64,000 nt of DNA. Origin: UTCHB3 sp964531325. GTDB lineage: Bacteria; Bacteroidota; Ignavibacteria; Ignavibacteriales; Ignavibacteriaceae. Below, piece after piece: positions 1-9,208 of this stretch. The DNA is taken from contig CAZHCW010000001.1 of the NCBI GenBank assembly GCA_964531325.1, positions 186,001 through 250,000 on the forward strand, in the 5' to 3' direction. The translations under genes and the position numbers were made by a program. The notes under the pieces were generated by a model, which saw only the letters and a list, made by a program, of their open reading frames with translations, made no database searches and was not told the DNA's origin. The number at the start of each line of letters is the position of its first letter. Position 1 is the stretch's first letter.

Positions 1-13
1 GATTATCTCGTGA

Positions 14-91
14 TTATGGATCGATAAAATGTATTAAATCATGGATTGCAGATTCAAATATGTCATTAATTAAAGAAATGTCACGATCCAT
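14..91 (-). pseudogene. HepT-like HEPN toxin start, stopped after 25 codons
   Basis: The ATG at 91 overlaps the stop codon of the upstream nucleotidyltransferase gene by 11 nt. This is the tight coupling expected of an MNT/HEPN toxin-antitoxin pair. The 25 readable residues start MDRDISLINDIFESA, which resembles the N-terminus of HepT (DUF86) proteins as I recall them. A TAA at 16-14 then ends the frame. The rest of the toxin would be outside the window, so this could be a nonsense mutation, a frameshift or a chance short frame. The homology is inference from 25 residues. Confidence 0.4.
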
Positions 92-395
92 AAATCATAT
101 TTATATTGGCTAAAATTCCTGCTTTTCTGTATCTGTTGCTACTTGATACCAGTTCTTTTTTACTTACAAGGTCAACTCTTCTGCCAAATAAAGTCTCAAG
201 TTCTTCTCTCAATTGTTGATATTTGAACAGAGTTATTCTTGCTTCCGGAAGAAATTCAATCAACAGATCAACATCACTCTCAGAATTGAAGTCATCCCGC
301 ATTACTGAGCCAAACAGTGAGATTTCTTTGATCATATACTTTTTGCAGATCAGTTCAAATTGTGGTCTGTTATAATCTATCTTGATCTTTGCCAT
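81..395 (-). CDS. MNT-type minimal nucleotidyltransferase (MntA-like antitoxin)
   Basis: This is a 104-residue protein of the Pol-beta minimal nucleotidyltransferase family. GSVMRDDF near residue 29, followed by ESDVDLLIEF, gives the family signature G-S-x(n)-D-x-D with the two metal-binding aspartates intact. In type VII toxin-antitoxin systems such proteins AMPylate and silence a HEPN RNase (HepT). The next gene downstream starts like HepT but is interrupted after 25 codons, so the antitoxin may be orphaned. It sits after a BREX core and a DUF3800 gene, separated by a repeat-rich gap. I see no convincing ribosome-binding site before the ATG. The family call is firm; the antitoxin role is inference. 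Confidence 0.75.
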   Translation of the reverse strand: MAKIKIDYNRPQFELICKKYMIKEISLFGSVMRDDFNSESDVDLLIEFLPEARITLFKYQQLREELETLFGRRVDLVSKKELVSSSNRYRKAGILANINMIYGS

Positions 396-535
396 AATAA
401 ATTCAATTTTGTTTCTTGTAAATTACTAAAAAGATGGCTGAAAATATAAAAAAGAAACCAATCTCCCGGATTCCTTCACATTATGCTTTTATTTATGATC
501 CATGGTTTGTCACAACTTTGTCAAATTTTAAGTAT

Positions 536-586
536 TTCGGATTTAAATCCCGAATTATTATGATTATTTCGGATTGCATTCCGAGA
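536..586. repeat. Palindromic repeat, two units
   Basis: TTCGGATTTAAATCCCGAA at 536-554 is a near-perfect inverted repeat. A second unit, TTCGGATTGCATTCCGAGA, lies at 568-586, about 32 bp on. The same element, with three units, recurs at 11222-11304 at the other side of the defence region. It could form small hairpins on either strand. Confidence 0.75.
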
Positions 587-770
587 TTATTAGGTTTTTG
601 TAAAACCACAAAGACCACAGAGGAATTTGTTGAGACGAGTCAACTTCGATTAGCGGTCCCGGTTTTTTTATCCTTCCTTTTCGTTCCCCGGTGGTTTTTG
701 TATATCTAACATTGCTAATGTTATTATACAAATTTTATGTTAATTTATTGTTTTTCAATGTGTTACACAT

Positions 771-850
771 CTCTACCCATACGGCACCCCGTCCGGGGCG
801 CAATTTGATTTTGAATTATTCTATCCATACGAGACCTCTTCCGGGGCCTT
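771..850. repeat. GC-rich hairpin elements, two tandem variants
   Basis: CTCTACCCATACGGCACCCC and then GTCCGGGGC (771-799) can form an ACCCC/GGGG hairpin. A second variant starts CTATCCATACGAGACC and continues TCTTCCGGGGC (821-847). Related copies lie at 1592-1637, 9929-9960 and 11324-11353. All are between genes and all are in the first 11.4 kb. Confidence 0.65.
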
Positions 851-888
851 TATCGTGACCATCTTTTTCCATCGTGATTATCGTGTTC
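851..888 (+). repeat. 38-nt dispersed repeat, copy 1
   Basis: The copy starts TATCGTGACCATC and ends CCATCGTGATTATCGTG TTC. It matches copies at 9961-9998 and 11356-11393 at all but three positions (851, 859, 860). It directly follows a GC-rich hairpin element, as do the other two copies, and overlaps the last two bases of the DUF3800 gene. ATCGTGA occurs twice within it. Confidence 0.8.
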
Positions 889-1591
889 AAAGAATTTTGT
901 CTTTCTTTTCCCATACTTTCAAACTAAATTTTGTTTCGCTCCCGGGAGTATTTTTTAGCAGAGTCTGGCCTGTTTTTAACCTTATCATTGTGACCACATC
1001 ATGTTTTGTCTGATTGGCCGAAAACCCTTTAATGGAGTAAGAAACTGCACCTGTCAAAACATCTGATAGCTGGCTCAGCCTGATATCATTCTGATACACA
1101 TGATTAATTTTTATCCATGGTGGCAATTCCGGACCTGTGAAATTCTGCAAAAGTACAGTTTTCAATTTCGTGGTACTCTCTTTTAATTCCGGGTCTTTCA
1201 GCGACATATAAATGTGGTATTTATCCACCGGTTTTAGGGATGAACCCAAGAGTTCGTTAAACCATTCAAAAAAGCACTCGTGTTTATGCAGATCAAGCGT
1301 CAGGTTCTCCGGTATCGCCCTTCCCGGAACAACAAAAGCATTAAATTGCAGACAATCCTTTCGAAAAAACCAATCCACAATCGATAAAATTACCTTACGA
1401 TTACTCTCACAAGCATTCGACCATCCCAAAACATTGTTTGGATAATTAATAATTCGTTGTTTAATTTCACCGATCTTATTAGTCATTTCACCGGCGTTGC
1501 GATGTGGACACCACAGGGCACCCAAAACGATCACCGGAGCCTTTTGTCTATTCAGGTCGATATAAGTTCGAAAATATATATTGTATTCCAT
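887..1591 (-). CDS. DUF3800-family protein in the BREX accessory slot
   Basis: This 234-residue protein has a predicted RNase H-like fold of the DUF3800 type. The N-terminal strand contains YID followed by a hydrophobic VIVLGAL strand. The C-terminal QLSDVLTGAVSY matches the family's typical QLADLLAGA helix, so one acidic catalytic-type residue is retained at each end. DUF3800 proteins are often found in phage, defence and mobile regions; their biochemical function is not established. The gene lies 78 nt after pglX on the same strand, in the place where BREX loci often carry extra genes. The start has no clear ribosome-binding site and abuts a repeat. Assignment rests on motif resemblance, so it is moderate. 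Confidence 0.6.
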   Translation of the reverse strand: MEYNIYFRTYIDLNRQKAPVIVLGALWCPHRNAGEMTNKIGEIKQRIINYPNNVLGWSNACESNRKVILSIVDWFFRKDCLQFNAFVVPGRAIPENLTLDLHKHECFFEWFNELLGSSLKPVDKYHIYMSLKDPELKESTTKLKTVLLQNFTGPELPPWIKINHVYQNDIRLSQLSDVLTGAVSYSIKGFSANQTKHDVVTMIRLKTGQTLLKNTPGSETKFSLKVWEKKDKIL

Positions 1592-1637
1592 CTATACCCA
1601 TACGGCACCGCTCACGGGCGCAATTTGTTTTTGAATC
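1592..1637. repeat. GC-rich dispersed element upstream of the DUF3800 gene
   Basis: CTATACCCATACGGCACC, then GCTCACGGGCGCAATTTG and TTTTTGAATCATTC, is a variant of the element at 771-822. Here the ACCCC/GGGG stem is eroded. It occupies most of the short gap between pglX and the DUF3800 gene. Confidence 0.6.
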
Positions 1638-1644
1638 ATTCAAC

Positions 1645-1680
1645 ATTATTGGATTATTGCATTACTGCATTATTGGATTC
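1645..1680. repeat. 16-nt period repeat overlapping the pglX stop
   Basis: ATTATTGGATTATTGC is followed by ATTACTGC and then ATTATTGGATTC. Closely related tandem copies are at 28623-28658 and 44653-44693. The stop codon of pglX (1670-1672) lies inside the repeat. Confidence 0.7.
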
Positions 1681-4600
1681 CTTTTACAACACCGGCAAAT
1701 TTCGCAATGTTAACCTTTACGCCATCGTCGAGGTCGATTGTTATCGGGTTCATGGCGAAGGGGGTCATGGTGAGGATGAAGTCTTCCACATCTTTTAACT
1801 GTTTGCGGAGGCGTTCCTCTTCCCTTACGGGGTTGTTGCCGGTGTAGATGCCGTCCTGAATGTCTTTCATGCGGGAGGCGATTTTGCTTCGGAACTCCTT
1901 CAGGTAGTCGTTGAAAATTTTGCTCATCGTCTGGTTGTTGTAGCGGTGCATGTAGATGAGTGCATTGAAGCTGCCGCCGGGGGAGGTGACGAGCCAGTAG
2001 ACCGGTCGCTTTTTGTACCGCTGCATGTGGTCTTTATGGAATTCCTTCACAAAATATTTACGGATGTCCATACCAAGTGATTCCTCAATGAACCGGATGT
2101 TTTGCGTGAAGTGTTGCCTGCCGAAGATGGTTTCAACGAATTTTTTGAACCGTGCAACTATGTCATCGGAGAAGTATTCGTCATCGAGTACGGGGATGAT
2201 GTTGTCTTCATCGGGGAGGAATGATGGTTCGGGCACACGCTCAATGAAATCGTTCAGGGTCTCGCCCTGGTTGGCAAGGATGAGTCCGGGCTTGTCGGGG
2301 GAATATCTGCCAAACATGCAACCGACAGACCAGGAGATGAACTGCCTCACTACCTCGGAGGTCTTGAATTCAAGTCCCCCCTCGGGTGTAATTATCTTCT
2401 CGGGCTGGAGTATGGTTACATCCTTAAGTTCGACATCGGGTGTCAGCTCCTCCTGAAGGCCGTATATCTCTATGAATATCCTGTTAAGCTCCTCCTCGTT
2501 CCTGTGGAGTTGGAAAAACTTCTCCCTCCAAAAGGCTTTGTATCGGTTGTATTGCTCCGAAATGAGAAGGTCGGCACCCGGTACCCGTGGCGGCGGTCCC
2601 TGCTCAGGGTTTGGGTTTTCTGCTGTATAATCAAGAAGCAAGGGCGGCGTCTTGAAATCCCAACTGGTCTCGCGGCTGTCCCAGTCCAGGCGGGAGATGG
2701 AAATGCAAGATTGTACAATTCTATCAACTTTATTATTGAAATCGATTATGATTGGAAAGCGTTTAATATCTCCAATTTGGTTGTTCATTGTTGGGTTTAA
2801 TGATTTTAAAAAAACTTCGTTGAGCTTACTATTAAGTAACCCTAAAAGATGATAATGCAAATTCTTGTCATGAGCAATCAGAATAGGAGCTGCATCATCA
2901 ATTTGAATCAAAGGTGATTTAAATCTATAGCTCATCGAGGACGAAGTTATTTTTGTCCAAACTATACCTTCTTTAAAAAACAACTTATCGTGACCACTTA
3001 CTCCTGAACCAGGGAAAGATTTTATTTCTCTACCATTATTTTGAAAATTAAGTACATACTCATTGTTCCCGTAAAATTTTCGAAAGGAACCCCCTTTGGT
3101 GAAAAGAAGCCATTTTAAGTGAGAATTATTAAACCGCTCTGAATCACTATATATGAAATTAGTTTTCCCGCTTTCGACTTCATGCCATATTCTCAAAAAT
3201 CTATCGTTATCGCCTGTAAAAATACCTTTAGCCATAAAGCCGAACTGATTTAGTGTAGCACTTTGGTTAAAAATCTTTGTCACCCTCTCACTGACCCAAT
3301 AAGCAATGGGAGAGCCGGGGATTTTTGAGAAGTTGGATTGTCTCTGCACAAATCTTCGTTTAGATTCAGGATTATTAATACCTTCCAACAAGCGGGGTAC
3401 TTGATCCTCTGCATTCCCGAGATATTCCAGATCAAAGTATGTTCCCTCTGCTGTGTTACCATTGGAGTTAGCCATTATAAAACAACATAAAGGCACGATA
3501 GCCGATTCAAAGAAAGCGGTATAACTTGGTCTAACAAATGAAATTATTGTCTTTTCGCCAAGTATTTTTTTCCTTAATTTTTCATAAGAAGAAATAAACA
3601 TCCAAACAAACGGGGTTACATACCCGAGGTATCCGTGCTGTTTTACAAGATCAAAAGACCTGACAATGAAAACTGAAAAGAGGTCCGCCCCGAAGTCTTT
3701 ATAGTTTTTGGCAATGAAGTTCTTGGTGATGTCGTTAAAGTAACCACCGTTTACATAAGGCGGATTTGTCAGGAGAATGTCAAATTTTGAACCGAGTATT
3801 TTTTTTATGGCGAGTATATCATCGTTTGTTGATTCTACAAGTTCTTCCTTTTTTACCGCTGTAAATTCAATTTCACTTGAATGAGGTGAGATCAGCGAAC
3901 CAAGGGTTTTTGCGTTTTCAAACCCGGGTACCGCATCAGTATCCCGGAAACAATAAATCATCGGCTCAATATTCTTTTGCAGCAATTTATTGTCGTATTC
4001 CATTCCCTTCATCACGAGAGCAAATTTAGCCAAAGCTGCAGCCCGCTCATCTATTTCCAAACCATAGAGGTTGTTACGAAGTATCAAAGCAGGTATGTCA
4101 GATTTGTAGTAGCCTTCTTCCTCATACATGTTCATCAGCAATTCAAAAGCATAAACGAGCATGTGACCTGACCCGCAGGCAATGTCTATTATTTTAATCT
4201 CTTCGGGAGAATTTAACTCCCGTTTTATGAGGGGATTACCTTCAGTCGGTTCTATAAAAAACTGCATCGAGCTTTTTATGTTGCTGTTCTTTCTTGCTTC
4301 CAGCCAGAACCTGCCCAGTGAATTTTGAGTGATATACTCAACGATCCATCTTGGCGTAAAAAGCTGTGTAACAAAAGGAATTTCACTCGTGCTGTATCTC
4401 GTTTTCCTTTTTATCAGAACATCCTTTTTTTCCGAAATATAGTACTGATACAACCACCCTATCACTTCCACATTTTCACATTCTTCGGGACCGAGATTCT
4501 GATTTACAAAGTTTATGATGGAATTTGTACTGAGGAGATCATCGGGGAGGAGCAGTTCGGTATATGAGTTGAGGGGTTCGAACATGAAGGGGAGCAGTTT

Positions 4601-5047
4601 GTTATACCATCCGCAGGCGGCAACAAAGAGGAGTTTATACGACTCATTGAAAGGGTTGTGTACGGGAATTTTGCCCGTGAGGAGATCCGAGATTTTTTGC
4701 CTGTCAACGGGGAGACCTTCCTGAAAGATACCCGTTCTGGCATCTGCGAGTATTCCGGGATCACCCCCTGCAACCCTTGGGGAAACCACGGGGACAAAGT
4801 TATACCCCCGCACATCCATAAACCTGAGGGCAATCAGCCTGTTGATAAGGGTGTAGGCATGCCTTTCGATGAACTCGTCACGGTCGGGTGCCTTCTCCCA
4901 TGCAGACCGAAGCCTCTCCTTCAGTGCCGCCTTTTCGATGAACTCGACGGTATCATTGGTGAGAACAAAAGCAATCCTCGCAGAGATATGACTGATGAGG
5001 CGTCTGCGTGCTTCGGCTGCAAAATTTTTAAGTTTCCCTTTGTCCAT
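1670..5047 (-). CDS. pglX: BREX adenine-specific DNA methyltransferase PglX
   Basis: This 1125-residue protein has the length of type 1 BREX PglX (about 1200). Its N-terminus (MDKGKLKNFAAEARRRL, then a helical region) is typical of the family. The SAM-binding motif DIACGSGHM lies at residues 288-296 and the catalytic motif NPPY at 428-431, both intact. A target-recognition region follows and ends near NPTMNNQIGDIKRFP (about residue 750). PglX methylates host DNA at non-palindromic adenine sites so that BREX recognises it as self. AAGGAG lies six bases before the ATG. Base composition is uneven: the part coding for residues ~470-785 is much more A+T-rich than both ends, with a sharp step near 2700. 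Confidence 0.93.
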   Translation of the reverse strand: MDKGKLKNFAAEARRRLISHISARIAFVLTNDTVEFIEKAALKERLRSAWEKAPDRDEFIERHAYTLINRLIALRFMDVRGYNFVPVVSPRVAGGDPGILADARTGIFQEGLPVDRQKISDLLTGKIPVHNPFNESYKLLFVAACGWYNKLLPFMFEPLNSYTELLLPDDLLSTNSIINFVNQNLGPEECENVEVIGWLYQYYISEKKDVLIKRKTRYSTSEIPFVTQLFTPRWIVEYITQNSLGRFWLEARKNSNIKSSMQFFIEPTEGNPLIKRELNSPEEIKIIDIACGSGHMLVYAFELLMNMYEEEGYYKSDIPALILRNNLYGLEIDERAAALAKFALVMKGMEYDNKLLQKNIEPMIYCFRDTDAVPGFENAKTLGSLISPHSSEIEFTAVKKEELVESTNDDILAIKKILGSKFDILLTNPPYVNGGYFNDITKNFIAKNYKDFGADLFSVFIVRSFDLVKQHGYLGYVTPFVWMFISSYEKLRKKILGEKTIISFVRPSYTAFFESAIVPLCCFIMANSNGNTAEGTYFDLEYLGNAEDQVPRLLEGINNPESKRRFVQRQSNFSKIPGSPIAYWVSERVTKIFNQSATLNQFGFMAKGIFTGDNDRFLRIWHEVESGKTNFIYSDSERFNNSHLKWLLFTKGGSFRKFYGNNEYVLNFQNNGREIKSFPGSGVSGHDKLFFKEGIVWTKITSSSMSYRFKSPLIQIDDAAPILIAHDKNLHYHLLGLLNSKLNEVFLKSLNPTMNNQIGDIKRFPIIIDFNNKVDRIVQSCISISRLDWDSRETSWDFKTPPLLLDYTAENPNPEQGPPPRVPGADLLISEQYNRYKAFWREKFFQLHRNEEELNRIFIEIYGLQEELTPDVELKDVTILQPEKIITPEGGLEFKTSEVVRQFISWSVGCMFGRYSPDKPGLILANQGETLNDFIERVPEPSFLPDEDNIIPVLDDEYFSDDIVARFKKFVETIFGRQHFTQNIRFIEESLGMDIRKYFVKEFHKDHMQRYKKRPVYWLVTSPGGSFNALIYMHRYNNQTMSKIFNDYLKEFRSKIASRMKDIQDGIYTGNNPVREEERLRKQLKDVEDFILTMTPFAMNPITIDLDDGVKVNIAKFAGVVKGIQ

Positions 5048-5060
5048 CTTAATCTCCTTG

Positions 5061-8000
5061 TTACAAAATTATCTGATTTCCTTTTTCGATCTCCTCGATC
5101 ATTTTCCGTTTGAGCGATTCGAGATACTCGTTCACCTGCTCAGGTGTGGTAATGAGAGGCTTCCTGTAGTCACTCTTTATGTTTCCGAGCTGAATGATCC
5201 TTACGGGTGGTTTTGGCGGATCAACGGGAGGTGTAGGTATAATTCCAGGACCTGTGCCATCCCCGACGGGAGGAATTGTCGGTGGAGCGGGTTGCAGATC
5301 ATGAATCTTTTGCATCACTTCGGTTCTCAGGTTGATTTCAAATTTTTCCCTGTGCAACAGGAGGGAAGCGATGGAAGATGAAGAGTTTATTATCCCCTCA
5401 AACTTCTTGATGATTTTTTCGATTTCTCCTCTTTTGTCTTCGGGCACACTGTCGAATCCGTCGAGTTGTGGAAGCGCCTCCCTAACGGAAGTGACGGCAG
5501 CCGACATTTCATCCCGGAGTTCATTCATCCTTTTTGTGAGGAGGTTACCAAGGTCTTCGAGAGCGTTGTTAAGCTTCATGTAATTCTGATTCAGATACGG
5601 TTCATCGGAGTCGATGTAGTCCTGCAGAATATCCTTCAGATCGGAATCGAGGTGTTCAAGGTCGGCACGGTGATCCCTGAGAAAAGAGGTGATCCTGTCG
5701 TAGAGAACCTTGTTTGGGCCCTTCATGAAGTTTCGGATTCTGTCGATCATCTCTTTGTCTGCGAGAATTATGGCAGCCGAGGCTGAAATGTAGTCGAAAA
5801 ACTTCCGCATGTCGAATGAAATTGCCTTTTCGAACCTCTCCCGTACTGTGTCCGCCTTTTGGAGGAAGGGGTAGTCTTTTGCTCTGAAGGAGAGATTTTT
5901 AAGGTCCTGTGCCTCACTTCCGAGAATCTCTTTCATTTCCGTGAAAATGAGCTTGGGGTCGTTCCCCGAGAGGGGCTTTCCAAACCAGTCGAAGACAAAT
6001 TTGCGGGCAACCTGCACAGTTTCAACGGGGATATCCTCCACCGTTTTTATAATAATCGAGCTGTATTCCCTGCTGTTGTCGATTCTCTTTAAGAGGTCAG
6101 CAGCATTCATTTCGGTGACATTATAGAAGATTGTAACCTTCCCATTTACAAAAAGACTCGTGAGAGCGTGCGGGATGATCAGGTTGTCGATGTAGCCGTA
6201 AGGAATTTTTTTGAAGTGATCGATGAGGGAATTGAGATCGACCCTTACGCCGGCATCCACTTTGTTGGCGATGTACATGAAGAGTTCGTTCTCAACATCA
6301 TTGAATGCCCCCATTTCAGCAATCATCTGCTCGGAGGTGTAATCACTCAAAAGCTTTGTGATATCCCCTTTTACGGGCACTTTTGTCAGTTTGCTCAGGT
6401 AGATGTATGAGCCCTCGATAAGCTGTTGGGCAGCCTCGTTCAACCGTGTGAAGAAATCGGCGGACTGACTTGTTATCTCCCTCCCGTTGAAGAGAAACCT
6501 TGCTTCCCTCAGGAGCATATCGATCCGGCTTTCGGTACCTTTTCGTCTGATGCCGTTTTCGCGGTTTTTTGCCTGAATTACTGCCGCCTTCTCATCACTC
6601 AACTGACCCGAACTGTTCTGCTGCATGTACCTCGTTGTGCGGAGGCAGAGGGCCACATCCTCGACCAATTTCCGGTCGGGAGGAAGAACAATCAGCAACT
6701 CGTTTGGAGTCATCGAGAGAGTAATCAACTCTGTATCCGAGGGGTAGTTGTCTTCAGTCCCTGTGATGAAGTGGAGCTTCACTTCACCGAAGGGACTTCC
6801 GTGATCGTGCCCGTCAATCTTCTTTGAGTAGGGGAAGTTAAGCCCCGTCCGGTTGTGTTTCAGTTTTAGAATGTTGTTTTTTGAGAGTTTATCGATAAAA
6901 ATTACATCGGCAACAAAATTTCTCATTTCACCCTGGCTGAGGGAGGTGGCCATGATACCCCGCAACACATCCTGTTGAATGTCAGTCTGGTATTCATAAA
7001 TTCCGTTCACTTCCTGAACCCATGAGTATCTCACCATGTAATCGAGAGCAGACTGAATCTTCTTTTCCATCTCTTCACGGCTGCCGTCGCTTTCTTCGGT
7101 CATTAAGACTGCGAGATTCCTCACCGTGGCGGGGAAATCGTTAAGATACTTCAGGAGGTAGAGGACTTTCAGTATTCTGACATTAAATCTGTCTTCGTCG
7201 TTTGCTTCGAGCTTCGTAATTGTGTGGAAAGGCTGTGCCTTCAACAGAGGTTTGGTTCCCTCGAAAAAGAGGTCGAAAGGAACAAAACTTCCCTTTTCGG
7301 CATCCTTCACCCTTTCGAGAGCCGACTGGAAAACTCCGAGCATCGAACGGGCTCCGAGTGATAAGTAATTGCCGACGAAAGCCCCGTGACGCGAAAGGGA
7401 GATGAGGCACTGCTGATAAAGCTCGACCTGATACGGCAGTATGGGATAAAACGCTGTGAACGATTCCACAGTCGGGAGGTGCTTGTTGTAACTTGTGTCG
7501 TCGGGGAATGTAAACTTCGATTTTATTACCTGCCCCTGCTGATCGAACAGTGTGTCGAGCGATGCCTTTGCCTCAGGGGTTTTCTTCAGAAGCCGGCGTT
7601 TTATAACTTCCTGTGCGTTTTGGGAAGTGAGTTTTGGCTTTACCTCGAACCTCCCGAGGATTTTTGAAAAGTCGGATTTCTGGGCGGCAGTCATATCTTT
7701 CACCATTTCCGTCACTTCCTCCTGTGCGGTAACCATAACCCAGACCCTCCCTTTGAATGCGACGGAGATATCCTCAACCAGAGTCTGGAGGTTGAGCATC
7801 GTCCTTGGGTCACGGGAGATATATTGCCCCACTTCATCCACGAGGAAAACGAGCCGGAACCCCTTGGGTTTTGTCTCAAGATATTCCCTTATGTCATCGA
7901 TGAAATTCTCCACCGAAAGGGGCGCATTCTGCTGGTATTGCTTCCGTATGTCAAAAACAGATGTGTCACCCGTCGCCTCTGCAAATGCTGCATCGAGCTC

Positions 8001-8600
8001 CTGCCTCATTGTAAGAAGACTTTTGCGGCTCTCAATCCAGTCCTTTCCGGAGTGCCGTTTAAAAGCTTCCTTGAAGACCTCGAGTTTGCCCGCAAAAAGG
8101 AGGTCCCTTTCAAGCTTTGCGATCGCAGGGTCATCGGCGAAACCGAGGGCACGGTCAAACATTTTTTTAAACGGGAGGAAAATATTCGAGTCGTTGTTCC
8201 TGTGTTTCTGATCGGCTATGCTGTCGATATTGAAGAGGATGGTTTGTGCGGGTTCTCTTATCGCCCTCATGACAAGACCTTCGAGATCAAAATCATCCTT
8301 CAGTTTTTCGCGGAATTTTTCGCCAAGCTTCACTCCGTTAACCTCACGGTTGGAGAGGACAAGTGAAATTATCTTGAGGAGGTGCGACTTTCCCGTACCA
8401 AAGAAACCGGAGAGCCAGACCCCCGCATTCTCCGTTTTTGCCATGGAGTATTTCCCGAACAGCTCCGATAAAATCTTCCCGATTTCCTCTGTTATTACAA
8501 ACTCGTGCATCTCGTTCAGGAGATTCGATTCATCGGATACTTTCACAACACCCTCTATCGTGCGGGTTATGTCATCTTCAAAAAGTTCGTGTATTTTCAT
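5061..8600 (-). CDS. brxC: BREX P-loop ATPase BrxC
   Basis: This 1179-residue ATPase matches BrxC/PglY in length and position. The Walker A motif GFFGTGKSH is at residues 65-73. The Walker B strand VFLVDEVGQY at 251-260 carries the D-E pair needed for hydrolysis. Long helical regions follow, and the C-terminus is proline-rich (around PAPPTIPPV and PTPPVDPPKPP) before a final helical tail. BrxC is a core component of BREX defence, needed for phage exclusion and, in several systems, for methylation. It lies 13 nt before pglX and 30 nt after brxB, so the genes are probably co-transcribed. G+C is visibly higher than in the neighbouring dcw genes, suggesting a separate origin. Confidence 0.93.
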   Translation of the reverse strand: MKIHELFEDDITRTIEGVVKVSDESNLLNEMHEFVITEEIGKILSELFGKYSMAKTENAGVWLSGFFGTGKSHLLKIISLVLSNREVNGVKLGEKFREKLKDDFDLEGLVMRAIREPAQTILFNIDSIADQKHRNNDSNIFLPFKKMFDRALGFADDPAIAKLERDLLFAGKLEVFKEAFKRHSGKDWIESRKSLLTMRQELDAAFAEATGDTSVFDIRKQYQQNAPLSVENFIDDIREYLETKPKGFRLVFLVDEVGQYISRDPRTMLNLQTLVEDISVAFKGRVWVMVTAQEEVTEMVKDMTAAQKSDFSKILGRFEVKPKLTSQNAQEVIKRRLLKKTPEAKASLDTLFDQQGQVIKSKFTFPDDTSYNKHLPTVESFTAFYPILPYQVELYQQCLISLSRHGAFVGNYLSLGARSMLGVFQSALERVKDAEKGSFVPFDLFFEGTKPLLKAQPFHTITKLEANDEDRFNVRILKVLYLLKYLNDFPATVRNLAVLMTEESDGSREEMEKKIQSALDYMVRYSWVQEVNGIYEYQTDIQQDVLRGIMATSLSQGEMRNFVADVIFIDKLSKNNILKLKHNRTGLNFPYSKKIDGHDHGSPFGEVKLHFITGTEDNYPSDTELITLSMTPNELLIVLPPDRKLVEDVALCLRTTRYMQQNSSGQLSDEKAAVIQAKNRENGIRRKGTESRIDMLLREARFLFNGREITSQSADFFTRLNEAAQQLIEGSYIYLSKLTKVPVKGDITKLLSDYTSEQMIAEMGAFNDVENELFMYIANKVDAGVRVDLNSLIDHFKKIPYGYIDNLIIPHALTSLFVNGKVTIFYNVTEMNAADLLKRIDNSREYSSIIIKTVEDIPVETVQVARKFVFDWFGKPLSGNDPKLIFTEMKEILGSEAQDLKNLSFRAKDYPFLQKADTVRERFEKAISFDMRKFFDYISASAAIILADKEMIDRIRNFMKGPNKVLYDRITSFLRDHRADLEHLDSDLKDILQDYIDSDEPYLNQNYMKLNNALEDLGNLLTKRMNELRDEMSAAVTSVREALPQLDGFDSVPEDKRGEIEKIIKKFEGIINSSSSIASLLLHREKFEINLRTEVMQKIHDLQPAPPTIPPVGDGTGPGIIPTPPVDPPKPPVRIIQLGNIKSDYRKPLITTPEQVNEYLESLKRKMIEEIEKGNQIIL

Positions 8601-8630
8601 ACAGGTTGCCTGCCCGTTTCCTTGTTAAAA

Positions 8631-9200
8631 TTATTCTTTGTTCAATTGTCCGCTTAAATTGATTCCCCTGTATGTGTGCTCGGGTATCGAACCAAAAAGG
8701 AGCATCGTCCAGCCATCGTAGTTGCCGGGGAAAAAGAGCACCACGGGGGTGTCCGAGAGACCGGTTTCGAGTCCGTTCATTATTTTTGCCGTCCTCAAAA
8801 AGGGGTAACATTTCCCTATTCCCGAGAGAAACACAACAGCGGGGGGAAGTCCGTCTGTTTCTTTCAGAATTTCGGGGATCACCATTTCGGAAAAGTCTGC
8901 CACGCTGCTGATGTGATCCGCCACTTCCCACTTGTCAACCTGTGACTCTATCTCCAAAAGTTTTTCCAGTTCGCCCTCGTTCTTCAGAACATTTACCACC
9001 AGATCAAAAAGATCGATATGAATTACCGTTTTCCCTTCAGCAATGAGGTTACTTCTGCACCCGGCAAGACATTGCATCATCTCATCCTCCTGTGCGGGTG
9101 GATATGAATAAATGTAGATCGGGAGGTGTCCCCCCGCCCTCGCTGATGCAAGAAGATCAGTGGATTTTATGTAGTTGAAAAGGTTGTCAAGGTTTGTCAT
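8631..9200 (-). CDS. brxB: BREX protein BrxB (DUF1788)
   Basis: This 189-residue protein fits the DUF1788 family (BrxB, about 190-200 residues), known as a core gene of type 1 BREX. A hydrophobic strand (PIYIYSYPP) opens the protein. A second conserved strand (PAVVFLSGIGKCYPFLR) and the PVVLFFPGNYDG segment match the RecA-like remnant of this family. It lies between brxA and brxC in the canonical order. AGGAAACTT gives a good ribosome-binding site immediately before the ATG. The exact molecular role of BrxB is not well established; it is associated with the methylation/exclusion complex. Confidence 0.9.
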   Translation of the reverse strand: MTNLDNLFNYIKSTDLLASARAGGHLPIYIYSYPPAQEDEMMQCLAGCRSNLIAEGKTVIHIDLFDLVVNVLKNEGELEKLLEIESQVDKWEVADHISSVADFSEMVIPEILKETDGLPPAVVFLSGIGKCYPFLRTAKIMNGLETGLSDTPVVLFFPGNYDGWTMLLFGSIPEHTYRGINLSGQLNKE

Positions 9201-9208
9201 AAGTTTCC

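Larger units (their letters stand above)
396..886. other. Gene-poor, repeat-filled interval
   Basis: I see no credible gene in these ~490 bases. The interval holds two copies of an AT-centred palindrome (535-586), a run resembling the non-coding ACCACAAAGACCACAGAGG strings common in this phylum (605-628), two GC-rich ACCCC/GGGG hairpin elements (771-850) and one copy of a 38-nt repeat (851-888). A 91-codon open frame at 434-709 on the plus strand runs through the palindromes and looks non-coding. Confidence 0.6.

Noticed and set aside
434..709. 91-codon plus-strand frame
   Set aside because: It runs through palindromic repeats and a non-coding CACAAAGACCACAGAGG string, has no domain, and its composition is that of the intergenic repeats.
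2013..2456. 147-codon plus-strand frame
   Set aside because: It is antisense to pglX with no domain or ribosome-binding site.
7552..8211. 219-codon plus-strand frame
   Set aside because: It is antisense to brxC; long antisense frames are expected in this codon composition.
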